A DNA stretch of 64,000 nt from Phormidesmis sp963710175 (GCA_963710175.1 CAVPZC010000002.1:620001-684000); one strand, 5' to 3'; positions 42,867 to 51,783 are shown, counted from the stretch's first letter. Numbers and translations are program-made. Notes: a model not told the origin generated them from the letters alone.

Positions 42867-44321
42867 CTATTGAGTGTCAGCGCGGGTACGAAAGATCACC
42901 TGGCCATTTTGGACGGCAGCCAGCTCCAGGTATACCGGACCAGTGGTGTAGATAGGCTGACTGGCGAAAGCCTGAATCTCTAGCGGTTCACCGTATCTCT
43001 GAACCTGGCCTAAAAATTCCAAAATCGGGTCAGAGAGACCGCTGGCAATAATGGGCTGGTAGCGAATAATGCCGTTCCGGCGTGCCTGAAATTCTGAAGT
43101 TGCTCTTAAGAGCGTAAAGCGCTCAATGAGGGTTTCGTTGCTCACATCGTCGCTTTCTATCCGCACAGCGGCTAGAACTTCACCGGGCTCAAAAAGAATT
43201 TCATTGATCGCAGCTTCTACATTGACGAGCAAACAGGGCTCGCCGTCTTGCGTGATGGCTTCGTTAATGCAGGGCTCACCGACTACATAGTTAGCTGCTG
43301 AAGACACCCTAATCACGTAGCTTTGCTGATCGGTAATCGATTGCACAATCTGCTGAACGGCCTCGGCATCAAAGCGAATGGCAAAGCTATTGATATCTTC
43401 TGATTCTATTCCCGGAAGGATGGTCTGGGCAGCAAACCGATTGGCCTGGCCTAGAGCATCAGCGACAGCGACGCGGGCAGTTGTTTCTGAGTCGGGGCGG
43501 GCAATGGTAAACGCGAGGGTTTCGTTACGACCAATTGCGACGTTGCCCAGACGCAGCCCCTGAAATTCGTCTTCGAGGCGCGCGATTTCTTCGGAGAGGA
43601 AGGCCTGCTGAGTTTGCAGATCTTCTAAGCGAGTTTCTCGTTCGGCAATTTCCTGGTCGCGTTGGGCAATTTGGGCATCGCGATCGCTCAGCTCGGCGTT
43701 GCGACGCTGCAATTCTTGATCGCGCTGAGAGAGCTGCTGGTTGCGCTGGGCAATTTCTTGGTCGCGCTGGGCAATGCGGGCTCGCACCTTGGCCTGCTCA
43801 GCAATTAGAGCCTGCCGCTCTGATCGCAGTCCGCCAATCTCATCGCGGAGGCTGCTGGCCTGCTCCGAGACGCTGTCGAGCTGAGCCTGGGTGTCGAGCA
43901 GGCGGTTGAGGGTTTCTTCTTCGCGGGCGATCGCCGTCTGCAAAGACTCGTTGGTTTCGAGCAGCCGTGACTGCGCTTCTTCCTGAAGCTGGGTCGATTC
44001 CTGAAGCGTACTCTCCACGTCATCTCTTTCTGCTTGGGTGGCTTCTAAGTCAGACTGAGCATCGGCTAGCTCTGCTTGAATGTCGTCGAGCTGAAACAGC
44101 CCTTGGCGCAGCCGGTCATCTAGCGCAATCAGCAGCAGCAGCGTCGAAAAAGAGGCCACCATGCCCGTAGCGACACTCACCAATGTGGCCGTCTGCCGAG
44201 GCCTAAGATTAAACAGGCTGAGGCGAGATTTGCCCACCTTCATACCGATGCGATCGCCAACAGTCGCAATCACGCCCCCCAAACAGGCAACGGCAAAGAG
44301 TAGTACAAATCCAGTGGTCAT
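42867..44321 (-). CDS. DUF3084 membrane protein with long coiled coil
   Basis: The ATG at 44321 (MTTGFVLLFAVACLGGVIAT) is preferred to the frame start at 44366. Two N-terminal helices (1-22 and around TATLVSVATGMVASFSTLLLLIAL) carry the family sequence GDRIGMKVGKSRLSLFNLRPRQTA between them. A coiled coil of Gln/Arg/Glu heptads (about 80-245, with RDQEIAQRNQQLSQRDQEL) and a C-terminal globular DUF3084 domain follow. The family occurs throughout cyanobacteria; function is unknown. ntcA is upstream on the same strand. Confidence 0.85.
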   Translation of the reverse strand: MTTGFVLLFAVACLGGVIATVGDRIGMKVGKSRLSLFNLRPRQTATLVSVATGMVASFSTLLLLIALDDRLRQGLFQLDDIQAELADAQSDLEATQAERDDVESTLQESTQLQEEAQSRLLETNESLQTAIAREEETLNRLLDTQAQLDSVSEQASSLRDEIGGLRSERQALIAEQAKVRARIAQRDQEIAQRNQQLSQRDQELQRRNAELSDRDAQIAQRDQEIAERETRLEDLQTQQAFLSEEIARLEDEFQGLRLGNVAIGRNETLAFTIARPDSETTARVAVADALGQANRFAAQTILPGIESEDINSFAIRFDAEAVQQIVQSITDQQSYVIRVSSAANYVVGEPCINEAITQDGEPCLLVNVEAAINEILFEPGEVLAAVRIESDDVSNETLIERFTLLRATSEFQARRNGIIRYQPIIASGLSDPILEFLGQVQRYGEPLEIQAFASQPIYTTGPVYLELAAVQNGQVIFRTRADTQ

Positions 44322-44427
44322 GTGCTGCCGCGAGCGCCGTGCAATACAAGTATCAGGGTACTGCACCGAGATAGGCGCTGAGGTAAAGAAGGTAGCCAGA
44401 CGGCGGGCAAATTTTTGAAATGAGGAA

Positions 44428-44490
44428 GAGTAGGAGACAGTAATCAGCAGGGGCTCCTGCCTCCTGCCTCCTGTCTCCTACTCCTCTCCT
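44428..44490. repeat. Heptamer repeat with a 13-base hairpin after ntcA
   Basis: Tandem CTCCTGC/CTCCTGT units (44454-44481) lie inside a hairpin whose arms are GAGTAGGAGACAG (44428-44440) and CTGTCTCCTACTC (44471-44483). The hairpin follows ntcA on its own strand, but no T-tract follows, so a termination role is not shown. The heptamers resemble the STRR repeats of cyanobacteria. Confidence 0.75.
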
Positions 44491-44499
44491 TCTCCCGCC

Positions 44500-45171
44500 C
44501 TAAGTAAACTGCTGCGAAAGCGTCACCGGGTCGTGAACGGTGATTTTCTTTTTATGAATGGAGATCATGCCTTTCTCGCGCAGGTCTCCGAGTAGCCGAG
44601 TGACCGTTACCCGCGTGGAGCCGATGGCTTCGGCGATCGCCTGATGCGAAAGCTTGAGATCGACCGTGATGCCAGCAGAGCCGGGGACACCAAAATCACG
44701 ACAGAGAATCAGTAAAAAGCTCACCAGCCGCGAGCCCATGTCCCGATGGGCCAGCGTTTCGATCATCATTTCGGTCTGCAAAATGCGGGATGACAGGCCG
44801 CGTAGCATCAGTGCCGACAGCGCCGGGTGTTCTTCTAGGGCCTGGGCCACCTGGTCGCCCTGCAATGACAGCAGCTCTACAGGGGTAAACGCCACCGCAT
44901 GATAAAAGCGGTCAGATCTGTCGCCTGTAATCAGCGAAAGCACCCCAAAGACGCTGTTTTCTCGGAGCAGGGCAACCGTGATTTCTTCACCCGCCTCGTA
45001 CACCCGAGAAAGCTTCACCGCTCCCCTAGTTAAAAAATAAACCCGCTCTGCTGGGTCGCCTGGAAAGAAAATGGTCTTGTTGCGCTCGTAAGACTCAACT
45101 ACTGGTGGAAACCCACCGCCAGCCAGCGAGCGAAACATATTGGAAAGAGGAGTGGCAGAAGTTGCGACCAT
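44500..45171 (-). CDS. ntcA: Global nitrogen regulator NtcA
   Basis: 223 residues, the usual NtcA length. The cyclic-nucleotide-like effector fold has NKTIFFPGDPAERVYFLTRG and VKLSRVYEAGEEITVALLRE; the DNA-reading helix is LSHQAIAEAIGSTRVTVTRL. NtcA is a CRP-family dimer activated by 2-oxoglutarate and PipX that switches on nitrogen-assimilation genes. A canonical GTA-N8-TAC box at 45303-45316 lies about 130 bases upstream of the start, consistent with known autoregulation. fabI is divergent. Confidence 0.98.
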   Translation of the reverse strand: MVATSATPLSNMFRSLAGGGFPPVVESYERNKTIFFPGDPAERVYFLTRGAVKLSRVYEAGEEITVALLRENSVFGVLSLITGDRSDRFYHAVAFTPVELLSLQGDQVAQALEEHPALSALMLRGLSSRILQTEMMIETLAHRDMGSRLVSFLLILCRDFGVPGSAGITVDLKLSHQAIAEAIGSTRVTVTRLLGDLREKGMISIHKKKITVHDPVTLSQQFT

Positions 45172-45278
45172 ACTGAAAACCGAAAAGGTGGGGGGCTATG
45201 GGCTAACTGATCTCTAGCGCAGACTGAGATGTCAGACAATGAATGTCATGAGATGCTCATCCAGGCTAGTACTACTAA

Positions 45279-45316
45279 ACCCTATGATCAGAGTAGTATT
45301 TTGTATTGCATAATAC
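45279..45316 (-). promoter_or_regulatory. NtcA box upstream of ntcA
   Basis: On the minus strand GTATTATGCAATAC fits GTA-N8-TAC (45303-45316) with an extra dyad, followed 18 bases later by TAGGGT (TAN3T-type -10 at 45279-45284). Spacing of 20-24 is more usual, so the -10 assignment is weaker than the box. Confidence 0.6.
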
Positions 45317-45467
45317 CAAAACCCATTTGAAACTGCTAACAGAGCAGATTTCAGAATTCTTGCCATGTTAGCGGAAGTCTATAGCGCTATGCTGAAATCC
45401 CCATTCTTCAGTATGCTCCTAGAGCGCGACAAACTGTATTAACTTCAGAGAATTAACCTAGAGATTC

Positions 45468-46244
45468 ATGCTAGACCTGACCGGAAAAAAAGCCCTTGTC
45501 ACCGGCATTGCCAACAATCGCTCCATCGCCTGGGGCATTGCCCAACAGCTACATGCAGCGGGCGCAGAGATTGGCGTGACCTACCTGCCCGATGACAAGG
45601 GTCGCGCTGAAAAAAAGGTGCGAGACCTGACAGGGCCGCTCACCCCGAGTCTGTTTTTACCCTGCAATGTGCAAGACGACGACCAGGTTACGGCGCTGTT
45701 TGACACCGTCAAAGACAAGTGGGGCAGCTTTGATATTTTGATTCACTGCCTGGCGTTCGCCAATCGTGACGACTTGACCGGCCACTTCAGCGATACTTCG
45801 CGCGCCGGATTTGACCTAGCGCTCAGTGTGAGTGCCTACTCTCTGGTTCGTCTGGCGCAAGGGGCCAAAGCGCTGATGCCAGAAGGCGGCAACATCGTCA
45901 CGCTCACCTATCTGGGCGGTGTGAGAGTTATCCCCAATTACAACGTGATGGGCATCGCCAAGGCGGCGCTGGAGATGAACGTGCGCTATCTGGCTGCTGA
46001 CTTAGGGCCGCAAAATATTCGCGTCAATGGCATTTCGGCTGGCCCCATTCGCACGCTGGCTTCTTCCGCTGTTGGTGGCATTCTCGATATGATCCACCAT
46101 GTGGAAGAAACGGCCCCGCTGCGCCGTACGGTGACTCAAACTGAGGTGGGTAACACGGCTGCGTTCTTGTGCAGCGATCTAGCTAGCGGCATTACCGGTC
46201 AGATAATCTATGTCGATTCGGGCTACGCGACGATGGGTATGTAA
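45468..46244 (+). CDS. fabI: Enoyl-ACP reductase
   Basis: 258 residues. The Rossmann start KKALVTGIANNRSIAWGIAQ, the active-site pattern NYNVMGIAKAALEMNVRYLA (Y-x6-K) and GPIRTLASSA are those of FabI, the NADH-dependent last step of fatty-acid elongation and triclosan target. The length fits. It is divergent from ntcA (about 296 bases apart, shared control region) and convergent with the GH3 gene, whose stop lies 23 bases beyond. Confidence 0.97.
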   Translation: MLDLTGKKALVTGIANNRSIAWGIAQQLHAAGAEIGVTYLPDDKGRAEKKVRDLTGPLTPSLFLPCNVQDDDQVTALFDTVKDKWGSFDILIHCLAFANRDDLTGHFSDTSRAGFDLALSVSAYSLVRLAQGAKALMPEGGNIVTLTYLGGVRVIPNYNVMGIAKAALEMNVRYLAADLGPQNIRVNGISAGPIRTLASSAVGGILDMIHHVEETAPLRRTVTQTEVGNTAAFLCSDLASGITGQIIYVDSGYATMGM

Positions 46245-46266
46245 GCTTGCTAAAGTTAGGCTGTTT

Positions 46267-47934
46267 TTAGTCTGTGAATGCACTGTCTGCTGGACTGCTG
46301 TCTGCTCGTATTCCAGCGGGATCGAGCAGGGGCTGGAGGGCGATCGCCTGCGCCTCCCTCATCTGCCCGTAGGTAAACACGCAAGGTGTGTTTGCAGGCA
46401 ATATCTGCTGAATCTGCTGCCAGACGTATGGACTGCCGTAAATGACGACCGCCTGCACGTTTGCGCCGAGCGTCTGAATGTATTGAGTGGCAATCGTGAT
46501 TAGCTGCTCACCGCTACGGAACGGATTGCCGCGAATGAACAGCTGCACCAAAGTCGTCATATCGGGCTGTAGAGCAGCGGCTGCGCTACGGCTGTCGATT
46601 AGCGTTAGCTGATAGCCCTGACGAGCAGGCAGCGTCACGGCGGGCGCTGTGCGACCTAGAAACCGGCAGTGCAGCAAGTCATCGACCAGGATGAGATTTT
46701 GTCCGGGAATGAGTGGGGGGCTGATTGCCTGAGCAACCGATTGACTGGGCGCATGGCTGATCTGCTGAGCCATCTGTAAAATTTTGGCAGCGAGAGCTCT
46801 AGCTGGCTCAGTCGCAATTTGCTCAGTCTGGATGGGTGGGACGGCCTGCTGCTGCCAGGCATGGCGAGAGGAGGCATCGGTGACGGGCAAGTCGGCAATT
46901 TTGTGTTTGGCTCGCCAAATTCGCTCTACGGTTCGCAAAATTGCCTCGGCTGCAACCCGACCGGTGCTGACCGCTTCGCAGACTGCTGCGATCGCCCCTT
47001 CTACATCGCCCGGCATCAGCAGAATATCAGCGCCCGCCTCTACCGCCAGCACTGCCGCTTCATCTGGGCCATACTGCTGAGTAATGCCGCCCATGACCAG
47101 GGCATCGGTCACAATTAGCCCGTCAAACTCCATGTCTTGCCGCAGCAGGCCGCTGAGCGTCACTTTAGAAAGGGTCGCCGGGTGCTGAGGATCAAGTTTT
47201 GGCAGCTGTAGGTGGGCGGTCATGATGCTGTCTACGTGAGTGGCGATCGCCCGCTCAAACGGCACCAGCTCCAGCTGCTGTAACCGCTCAAAGTCGTGAT
47301 TGACCACCGGCAGCGCGAGATGGGAGTCGGCATCGGTATCGCCATGTCCGGGAAAATGCTTGGCTGTAGTAAGGACGGCAAAATTCTGGGCCCCTTTAAT
47401 AAACGCACTGGTGAGCTGAGCGACGGTATCAGCCGTTTCACCAAAAGCTCGCACGTTGATCACCGGATTGGCCGGATTGTTGTTGACATCGACCACCGGC
47501 CCCAGCAGCCAGTTGATGCCAATAGCCACCGCTTCTTGAGCAATCGCGGCCCCCATCTGTTCAGACAGTGCCACGGCCAACGGCAGATCGCGGCGGGCAA
47601 TCTCTCCTAGAGCCATCGGCGGCGCAAACCAGGTCGCGCCGCTAAAGCGCTGGCCGACTCCTTCTTCAATATCGGCAGCCACCAACAGCGGATATTTGGC
47701 CAGTAGCTGAAGCTGCTGCGTGCGCACGCCTACTTCTGCCGCGCTGCCCCCCAGCAAAATTACGCCGCCCACGCCCATCGCCAAATATTTTTTGAGATCG
47801 GCATTAGTCGCTTCCCACTGCGGATACGCCACCTCATGGTCAAAAAGATGGCCGGTGGTGCGCACCACCACCATTTGAGCCACTTGCTCAGCCAGGCTGA
47901 GGCTGTCTGGGCTGGGTAGACGAGACGCTAGCAT
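46267..47934 (-). CDS. GH3 glycosidase (NagZ-like) with extra C-terminal domain
   Basis: 555 residues. The N-terminal two thirds follow NagZ/GH3: DIEEGVGQRF, KHFPGHGDTDADSHLALPVV (the His-Asp dyad loop) and the nucleophile region GLIVTDALVMGG. NagZ recycles muropeptides by removing N-acetylglucosamine. Compact NagZ is about 340 residues, so the remaining 200 residues form a second domain resembling the (alpha/beta) sandwich of other GH3 enzymes. No signal peptide is visible; cytosolic. rbfA lies immediately upstream on the same strand. Confidence 0.88.
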   Translation of the reverse strand: MLASRLPSPDSLSLAEQVAQMVVVRTTGHLFDHEVAYPQWEATNADLKKYLAMGVGGVILLGGSAAEVGVRTQQLQLLAKYPLLVAADIEEGVGQRFSGATWFAPPMALGEIARRDLPLAVALSEQMGAAIAQEAVAIGINWLLGPVVDVNNNPANPVINVRAFGETADTVAQLTSAFIKGAQNFAVLTTAKHFPGHGDTDADSHLALPVVNHDFERLQQLELVPFERAIATHVDSIMTAHLQLPKLDPQHPATLSKVTLSGLLRQDMEFDGLIVTDALVMGGITQQYGPDEAAVLAVEAGADILLMPGDVEGAIAAVCEAVSTGRVAAEAILRTVERIWRAKHKIADLPVTDASSRHAWQQQAVPPIQTEQIATEPARALAAKILQMAQQISHAPSQSVAQAISPPLIPGQNLILVDDLLHCRFLGRTAPAVTLPARQGYQLTLIDSRSAAAALQPDMTTLVQLFIRGNPFRSGEQLITIATQYIQTLGANVQAVVIYGSPYVWQQIQQILPANTPCVFTYGQMREAQAIALQPLLDPAGIRADSSPADSAFTD

Positions 47935-47947
47935 CGAGCCTCCTGCG

Positions 47948-48355
47948 CTATGTGCTTTCTGAGTCGTCCGATTCTTGAGCGTCTATCGAATCTCCAGCCT
48001 GACGCTCGGCGTTAATTTGATTGAGCACATTGATCACGTTGCTAGCCAGGTCAAACGAGCGGTCTTCTTTAAAGGTCACTTCAGGCGTGCGGCGCAGCTT
48101 CATTCGCTGACCGAGTTCATGGCGCACGTAGCCTTCAGCCGCTCTGAGCCCGGCCATAGTCTCGGCTTTGGCTTCGTCGGTGCCGTATATGCTGACAAAT
48201 ACTTTGGCGTGCTGCAAATCTCCGGCGACATCTACATCGGTAATGCTGACCATGCCTGCGCCGACGCGATCATCTTTGATGCCATTGATCAGCATCTGGC
48301 TCACTTCGCGCTTGATAGAGGCTGATACCCGCGCAACTCGTCTGCTAGTAGCCAT
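47948..48355 (-). CDS. rbfA: Ribosome-binding factor A
   Basis: 135 residues with the KH-like fold; marks are RRVARVSASIKREVSQMLIN, KDDRVGAGMVSITDVDVAGD, LQHAKVFVSIYG and LGQRMKLRRTPEVTF. RbfA matures the 16S rRNA 5' helix in the 30S subunit and matters at low temperature. The acidic tail after residue 110 is a normal variation. It lies 13 bases upstream of the GH3 gene on the same strand, and the DUF751 gene lies upstream of it. Confidence 0.95.
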   Translation of the reverse strand: MATSRRVARVSASIKREVSQMLINGIKDDRVGAGMVSITDVDVAGDLQHAKVFVSIYGTDEAKAETMAGLRAAEGYVRHELGQRMKLRRTPEVTFKEDRSFDLASNVINVLNQINAERQAGDSIDAQESDDSEST

Positions 48356-48421
48356 AGGGATTTGAAATAGTTAAAAGATTCGGAGATAGTTAAAAGAAAA
48401 GGGGACTTTGAAAAAGGATGC

Positions 48422-48619
48422 CTATGCAATACCTAGCATGGCCCTTAGGGTGAAGCTCAGGCCTACAAAAGCGGCGATCGCCGCACCAATCAGTGGAATC
48501 GCCGTCACCGGTCGCTTCATCAGTGGAATCAAAGGCTCAATGGCGTTGTAGAAAATGCCAAAGGAAACCGAGATCAGATAGCGAGGATAGCGAGAAACAT
48601 TGTCAAAAAATTCTTGCAT
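48422..48619 (-). CDS. DUF751 (Ycf33-like) small membrane protein
   Basis: 65 residues: MQEFFDNVSRYPRYLISVSF, then two helices (GIFYNAIEPLIPLMKRP and PLIGAAIAAFVGLSFTLRAM). The family is known as Ycf33 in red-algal plastids and as DUF751 in cyanobacteria, where it is widespread; its role is unknown. It precedes rbfA with a gap of about 66 bases, as in many cyanobacteria. Confidence 0.88.
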   Translation of the reverse strand: MQEFFDNVSRYPRYLISVSFGIFYNAIEPLIPLMKRPVTAIPLIGAAIAAFVGLSFTLRAMLGIA

Positions 48620-48743
48620 AGTGCCAAACAGGTATCTTCAAAGTCTTCAAAGGCAAACTCATCTATTATCCTACCGCACTGCTCTGGGTCTTATGGATGC
48701 CGCCTTAGGTGTGCTGACAGCCTATATGTAATACAGTTGATCT

Positions 48744-49619
48744 ATGACTATCTCTCTATCTACTGCAACCAGTGCTGAAGGTGCGATCGCGGCTAAGGCC
48801 CGCCCGTTCATTAAGTGGGCTGGTGGCAAAGCGCGGTTGATTGAGCAGTACAAACCCTTTCTGCCCAGCGAGTTTGATCGCTATCACGAGCCTTTTTTAG
48901 GCGGCGGGGCGCTGTTTTTTCATCTGGCGCCGCAGCTCAGCCGTCAGCGCAAAAGCGCCTTTTTGAGCGACCTCAATCCGGCGCTGGTGAATGTATACCG
49001 GTGCGTACGCAACCAGGTGGATGATGTGATAGCGCAGCTAGCGGTGTATCAGCGCAGTCATGGGGAGCAGCAGTATTATGCTGTGCGATCGCAGCTCCCC
49101 ACCGATCCAGTCCAGCGCGCCGCTCGCTTCATCTATCTGAATAAAACCTGCTACAACGGCCTCTATCGCGAAAATGCTAAAGGACTGTTCAATGTGCCGA
49201 TGGGCCGCTACCAAAATCCTAAAATTTGCACGCCCGATTTGCTGCACGCTGCCTCTGCTGCGCTACAAATTGCTGAGATTGCAGAGCGTCCTTTTTCGTC
49301 TGTTTTAGACTACGCAGACGATCGCCGCGACTTTGTCTACTTTGATCCGCCGTACCATCCGCTCAGCAGCACCAGCAAATTTACCGCCTATAGCCGCTAC
49401 CAGTTTGCTGCCGAGCAGCAAGGTGAGCTAAAGGCAGTCATTGCTCAGCTCGCCGCCCAAAAGGTGCAGGTACTTGCCTCCAATTCCGACTGCCCGTTCA
49501 TCCGCAACCTGTACAGCGATACCCATATTTTTGACCTGCAAACCATTACTGCCGCTCGCTCTATTAACTCCAAAGCCAGTAAGCGCGGCAAAATCACAGA
49601 GGTGCTGATTGTCGCCTGA
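48744..49619 (+). CDS. Dam-type DNA adenine methyltransferase (solitary)
   Basis: 291 residues of the D12 class: motif I KWAGGKARLIEQY, the EPFLGGGALFFHLAP motif, SDLNPALVNVYRCVR and the catalytic motif DPPYHPLSSTSKFTAY. These mark GATC-type N6-adenine methylases, comparable to DmtA of cyanobacteria, which protect the GATC core of HIP1. No restriction endonuclease is adjacent, so it appears solitary. A 34-base perfect palindrome follows 100 bases after the stop. Confidence 0.9.
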   Translation: MTISLSTATSAEGAIAAKARPFIKWAGGKARLIEQYKPFLPSEFDRYHEPFLGGGALFFHLAPQLSRQRKSAFLSDLNPALVNVYRCVRNQVDDVIAQLAVYQRSHGEQQYYAVRSQLPTDPVQRAARFIYLNKTCYNGLYRENAKGLFNVPMGRYQNPKICTPDLLHAASAALQIAEIAERPFSSVLDYADDRRDFVYFDPPYHPLSSTSKFTAYSRYQFAAEQQGELKAVIAQLAAQKVQVLASNSDCPFIRNLYSDTHIFDLQTITAARSINSKASKRGKITEVLIVA

Positions 49620-49718
49620 GGCAGCGAGCAAGCCCAGTCTTCAAGCTCTATAGCCTCTGTCGAATTGCTCAGGACGCTTTTGTCGGCTGAAACCGCTAGA
49701 GAACAGCAGGCACTCGAC

Positions 49719-49752
49719 TAGCAGATGTCCTGATGCATCAGGACATCTGCTA
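49719..49752. repeat. 34-base perfect palindrome
   Basis: The left half TAGCAGATGTCCTGATG and its exact reverse complement meet at 49735/49736 with no loop spacer, in the space between the convergent methylase and pentapeptide genes. It could be a cruciform or part of a transcript end; there is no T-tract. Confidence 0.95.
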
Positions 49753-49799
49753 TAGCATTCAAATTCAAATGTTCAAAGTCCAGCATTTTAAAACCAAGA

Positions 49800-49839
49800 C
49801 AAAAACGAGGCGCATCCTTTCACTGAAGAATGCGCCTCG
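49800..49839 (-). terminator. Intrinsic terminator of the pentapeptide gene
   Basis: On the minus strand CGAGGCGCAT pairs with ATGCGCCTCG (10 bp) around a 14-base loop and is followed by TTTTTG. It starts 39 bases after the stop at 49878. Confidence 0.85.
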
Positions 49840-49877
49840 CTTGGCTAATTAATAGCCCTTATTTGCTAGTAGCTTGC

Positions 49878-50378
49878 CTACTCGTCGTAGCTACCACCAA
49901 TGCTGATTGGCGTGTTCAAGATATTGGCTCCTGCCAAATCTACTTGATCTACGTTAGCACCGTCCAGACTCGTGTAGATCAGAGTTGACTCTGACAAATC
50001 TGCATTTTTGATGACAGTATCGTCCAGTAAAGCGTTAGTCAAAAAGGCGTTGCTCATGTCGGTATTAACAAGCGTTGCACCAGTCAGATCTGCGCCCTCC
50101 AAATTGGCATAGGCTAGCGTTGCACCAGTGAGGTCAGCATCTCTTAAGTCCACACCAATCAAATGCGCGCCCGTAAGGTCGGCGTCGGTCAAATCGCAGG
50201 CATTGCAAATGCCAGTTTCGAGCAGCTGAGCGACATGCTCTGGATTCTCTGCCAGTACAGGGGCCGGATCTATCGCGGCGGCTAGTCCTGTGATACCGAG
50301 TGACAGCGCCGCTGCGTAAGCAACTGTTTCCGATAGCCTGGTGGCTGAATGAACAAATGATTGGGTTAGTAATTGCAT
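49878..50378 (-). CDS. Secreted pentapeptide-repeat protein
   Basis: 166 residues with an export signal (YAAALSLGITGLAAAIDPAP, cleavage near VLA) and then LLETGICNACDLTDADLTGA, the standard start for cyanobacterial exported pentapeptide proteins, followed by about 12 A(D/N)LxX repeats and a short tail (STLIYTSLDGANVDQVD). The product is probably periplasmic or luminal. It converges toward the methylase gene and has its own terminator. Confidence 0.85.
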   Translation of the reverse strand: MQLLTQSFVHSATRLSETVAYAAALSLGITGLAAAIDPAPVLAENPEHVAQLLETGICNACDLTDADLTGAHLIGVDLRDADLTGATLAYANLEGADLTGATLVNTDMSNAFLTNALLDDTVIKNADLSESTLIYTSLDGANVDQVDLAGANILNTPISIGGSYDE

Positions 50379-50825
50379 AACCTCTCCTCCTCTAACTTCC
50401 TCTTCTAATCAAAACAGCCTTTCCTAAAAGCGCTATTTCTTGAAGCTCGTTGTAATAACTCTAAATTTCTACAGTAGTGACGTAGATTTGAGCTTTGATT
50501 ACTTTATTAGTATAGCGCTTTAAGTGCAATAGAGTATCCGACTAAAGGGAGGGATAACCCTACAGATAAAGCCCTGAGTCGCTTTTAGTTTTGCTGATTG
50601 GCTTTAGGAATGCTCTATAGTTTGACTCGTCTAACTGATAGAAAAACAGCCAAAAATTCAGTCTTAAATTGTTGAGACGATTTGAAACCGAAATGCGGGC
50701 AAAATCATGGGCCAGATTGTCAGCCAGATTGCTACCCGAATCATGGGCTAGATCGGTGTAAGCTATGGGCAATTACCGATTAGCCCTTTTACTGATTAGA
50801 CCCTGGTGTTTGGTTCGCAGCAGCT
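50379..50825. other. Non-coding stretch, 447 bases
   Basis: Divergent region between the secreted pentapeptide gene and the gene at 50826. AT-rich near 50400-50540; an imperfect repeat CATGGGC(C/T)AGAT occurs at about 50706 and 50743. I see no gene that I accept. Confidence 0.5.
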
Positions 50826-51755
50826 ATGGAAGCGCTTCTTCTAACAGTCTATTTTTTGGTTGTGATCTATGTGCTTTATCAGATGGCGCTGTCTCTAGAA
50901 GACAGGTTGGAAGATAAGGTAATCATTCACCTGGATCAAGATTTTTTGGCAGAGCAAACCCAGGCCCAGCTCTCCACTCAATCCGATGCTAGCCATATCG
51001 ATGCGATCGCCGAACAGCAGGGATTTGATAATAGTAAGGCCACCCGCCCAGTGATTACGCTGGCTTTTGACCCGCATCGAGAGCTGCCGCTCGATTCGCC
51101 TCATCTGGAGGCGCTAAGAGATATGGGTCTGAACGATGAGCAGATTCGCTCATCGCTGAAGAAAAAGATCTCTATCCAGGTTTCACCGACCGGCAGGCAG
51201 CCGCTAAGATCAGTCTCCTATCTCTCTATTTTGGTGGTTAACGACACTGCCGATGCTCAGATTTACATCAATTGGGATCGCAGCTCGCTAGAGATGTTTG
51301 GCCAGGGCAACCGGGTTATTCGCGCTACGCCCAATATGCCGCTAGACCTGACTCGGGGTCAGATTTTTAGCACGGTCAATCCCGGGCAGTCGATGGTCTC
51401 TGACGTGACGATTGAGAAAAATTACGTGCGCGATGCGGCTAGCAATCAGGTGAAGCTTGCTAAACCTTTGGTCGACTTAAAGGAGCGGGTGGAGCGATCG
51501 CAGCTCACTGACCCCACTTCCAGTCAAAAAAACATTCAGCCCCTCTACGGCCTCGATCTGATGATTGGCCTCAAGCGGACTACCGAGCCAGACAGTCGGT
51601 TAATTAACTTGCTAGTGCCCTTCAGCTTCACCCTAGAAATAGAAGCCGACCAGATAGCGCTGCCTCCCCTGCGCTGGCTGCTGCACCACTTTGGCCGTCG
51701 CAATCGACCGCTAGAGAGCTTACTTTGGGGCAGACAGCAGCGGCAGCGACGATGA
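50826..51755 (+). CDS. Membrane-anchored protein, cyanobacterial, unknown
   Basis: 309 residues. An N-terminal helix (ALLLTVYFLVVIYVLYQMAL) anchors a soluble domain with LEDRLEDKVIIHLDQDF, later VNDTADAQIYINWDRSSLEM and VIRATPNMPLDLTRGQIFST; these recall a beta-sandwich domain. I cannot name a family. It ends 28 bases before the P1 helix of rnpB on the same strand, so rnpB could be read with it or from a promoter inside its 3' end. Confidence 0.65.
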   Translation: MEALLLTVYFLVVIYVLYQMALSLEDRLEDKVIIHLDQDFLAEQTQAQLSTQSDASHIDAIAEQQGFDNSKATRPVITLAFDPHRELPLDSPHLEALRDMGLNDEQIRSSLKKKISIQVSPTGRQPLRSVSYLSILVVNDTADAQIYINWDRSSLEMFGQGNRVIRATPNMPLDLTRGQIFSTVNPGQSMVSDVTIEKNYVRDAASNQVKLAKPLVDLKERVERSQLTDPTSSQKNIQPLYGLDLMIGLKRTTEPDSRLINLLVPFSFTLEIEADQIALPPLRWLLHHFGRRNRPLESLLWGRQQRQRR

Positions 51756-51783
51756 CGGCCCGATGGCGATACACTAGAGCCTA

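Noticed and set aside
50560..50772. A 70-residue minus-strand frame in the gap at 50.4-50.8 kb
   Set aside because: It follows imperfect short repeats, has no recognisable pattern and no ribosome binding site; left out.
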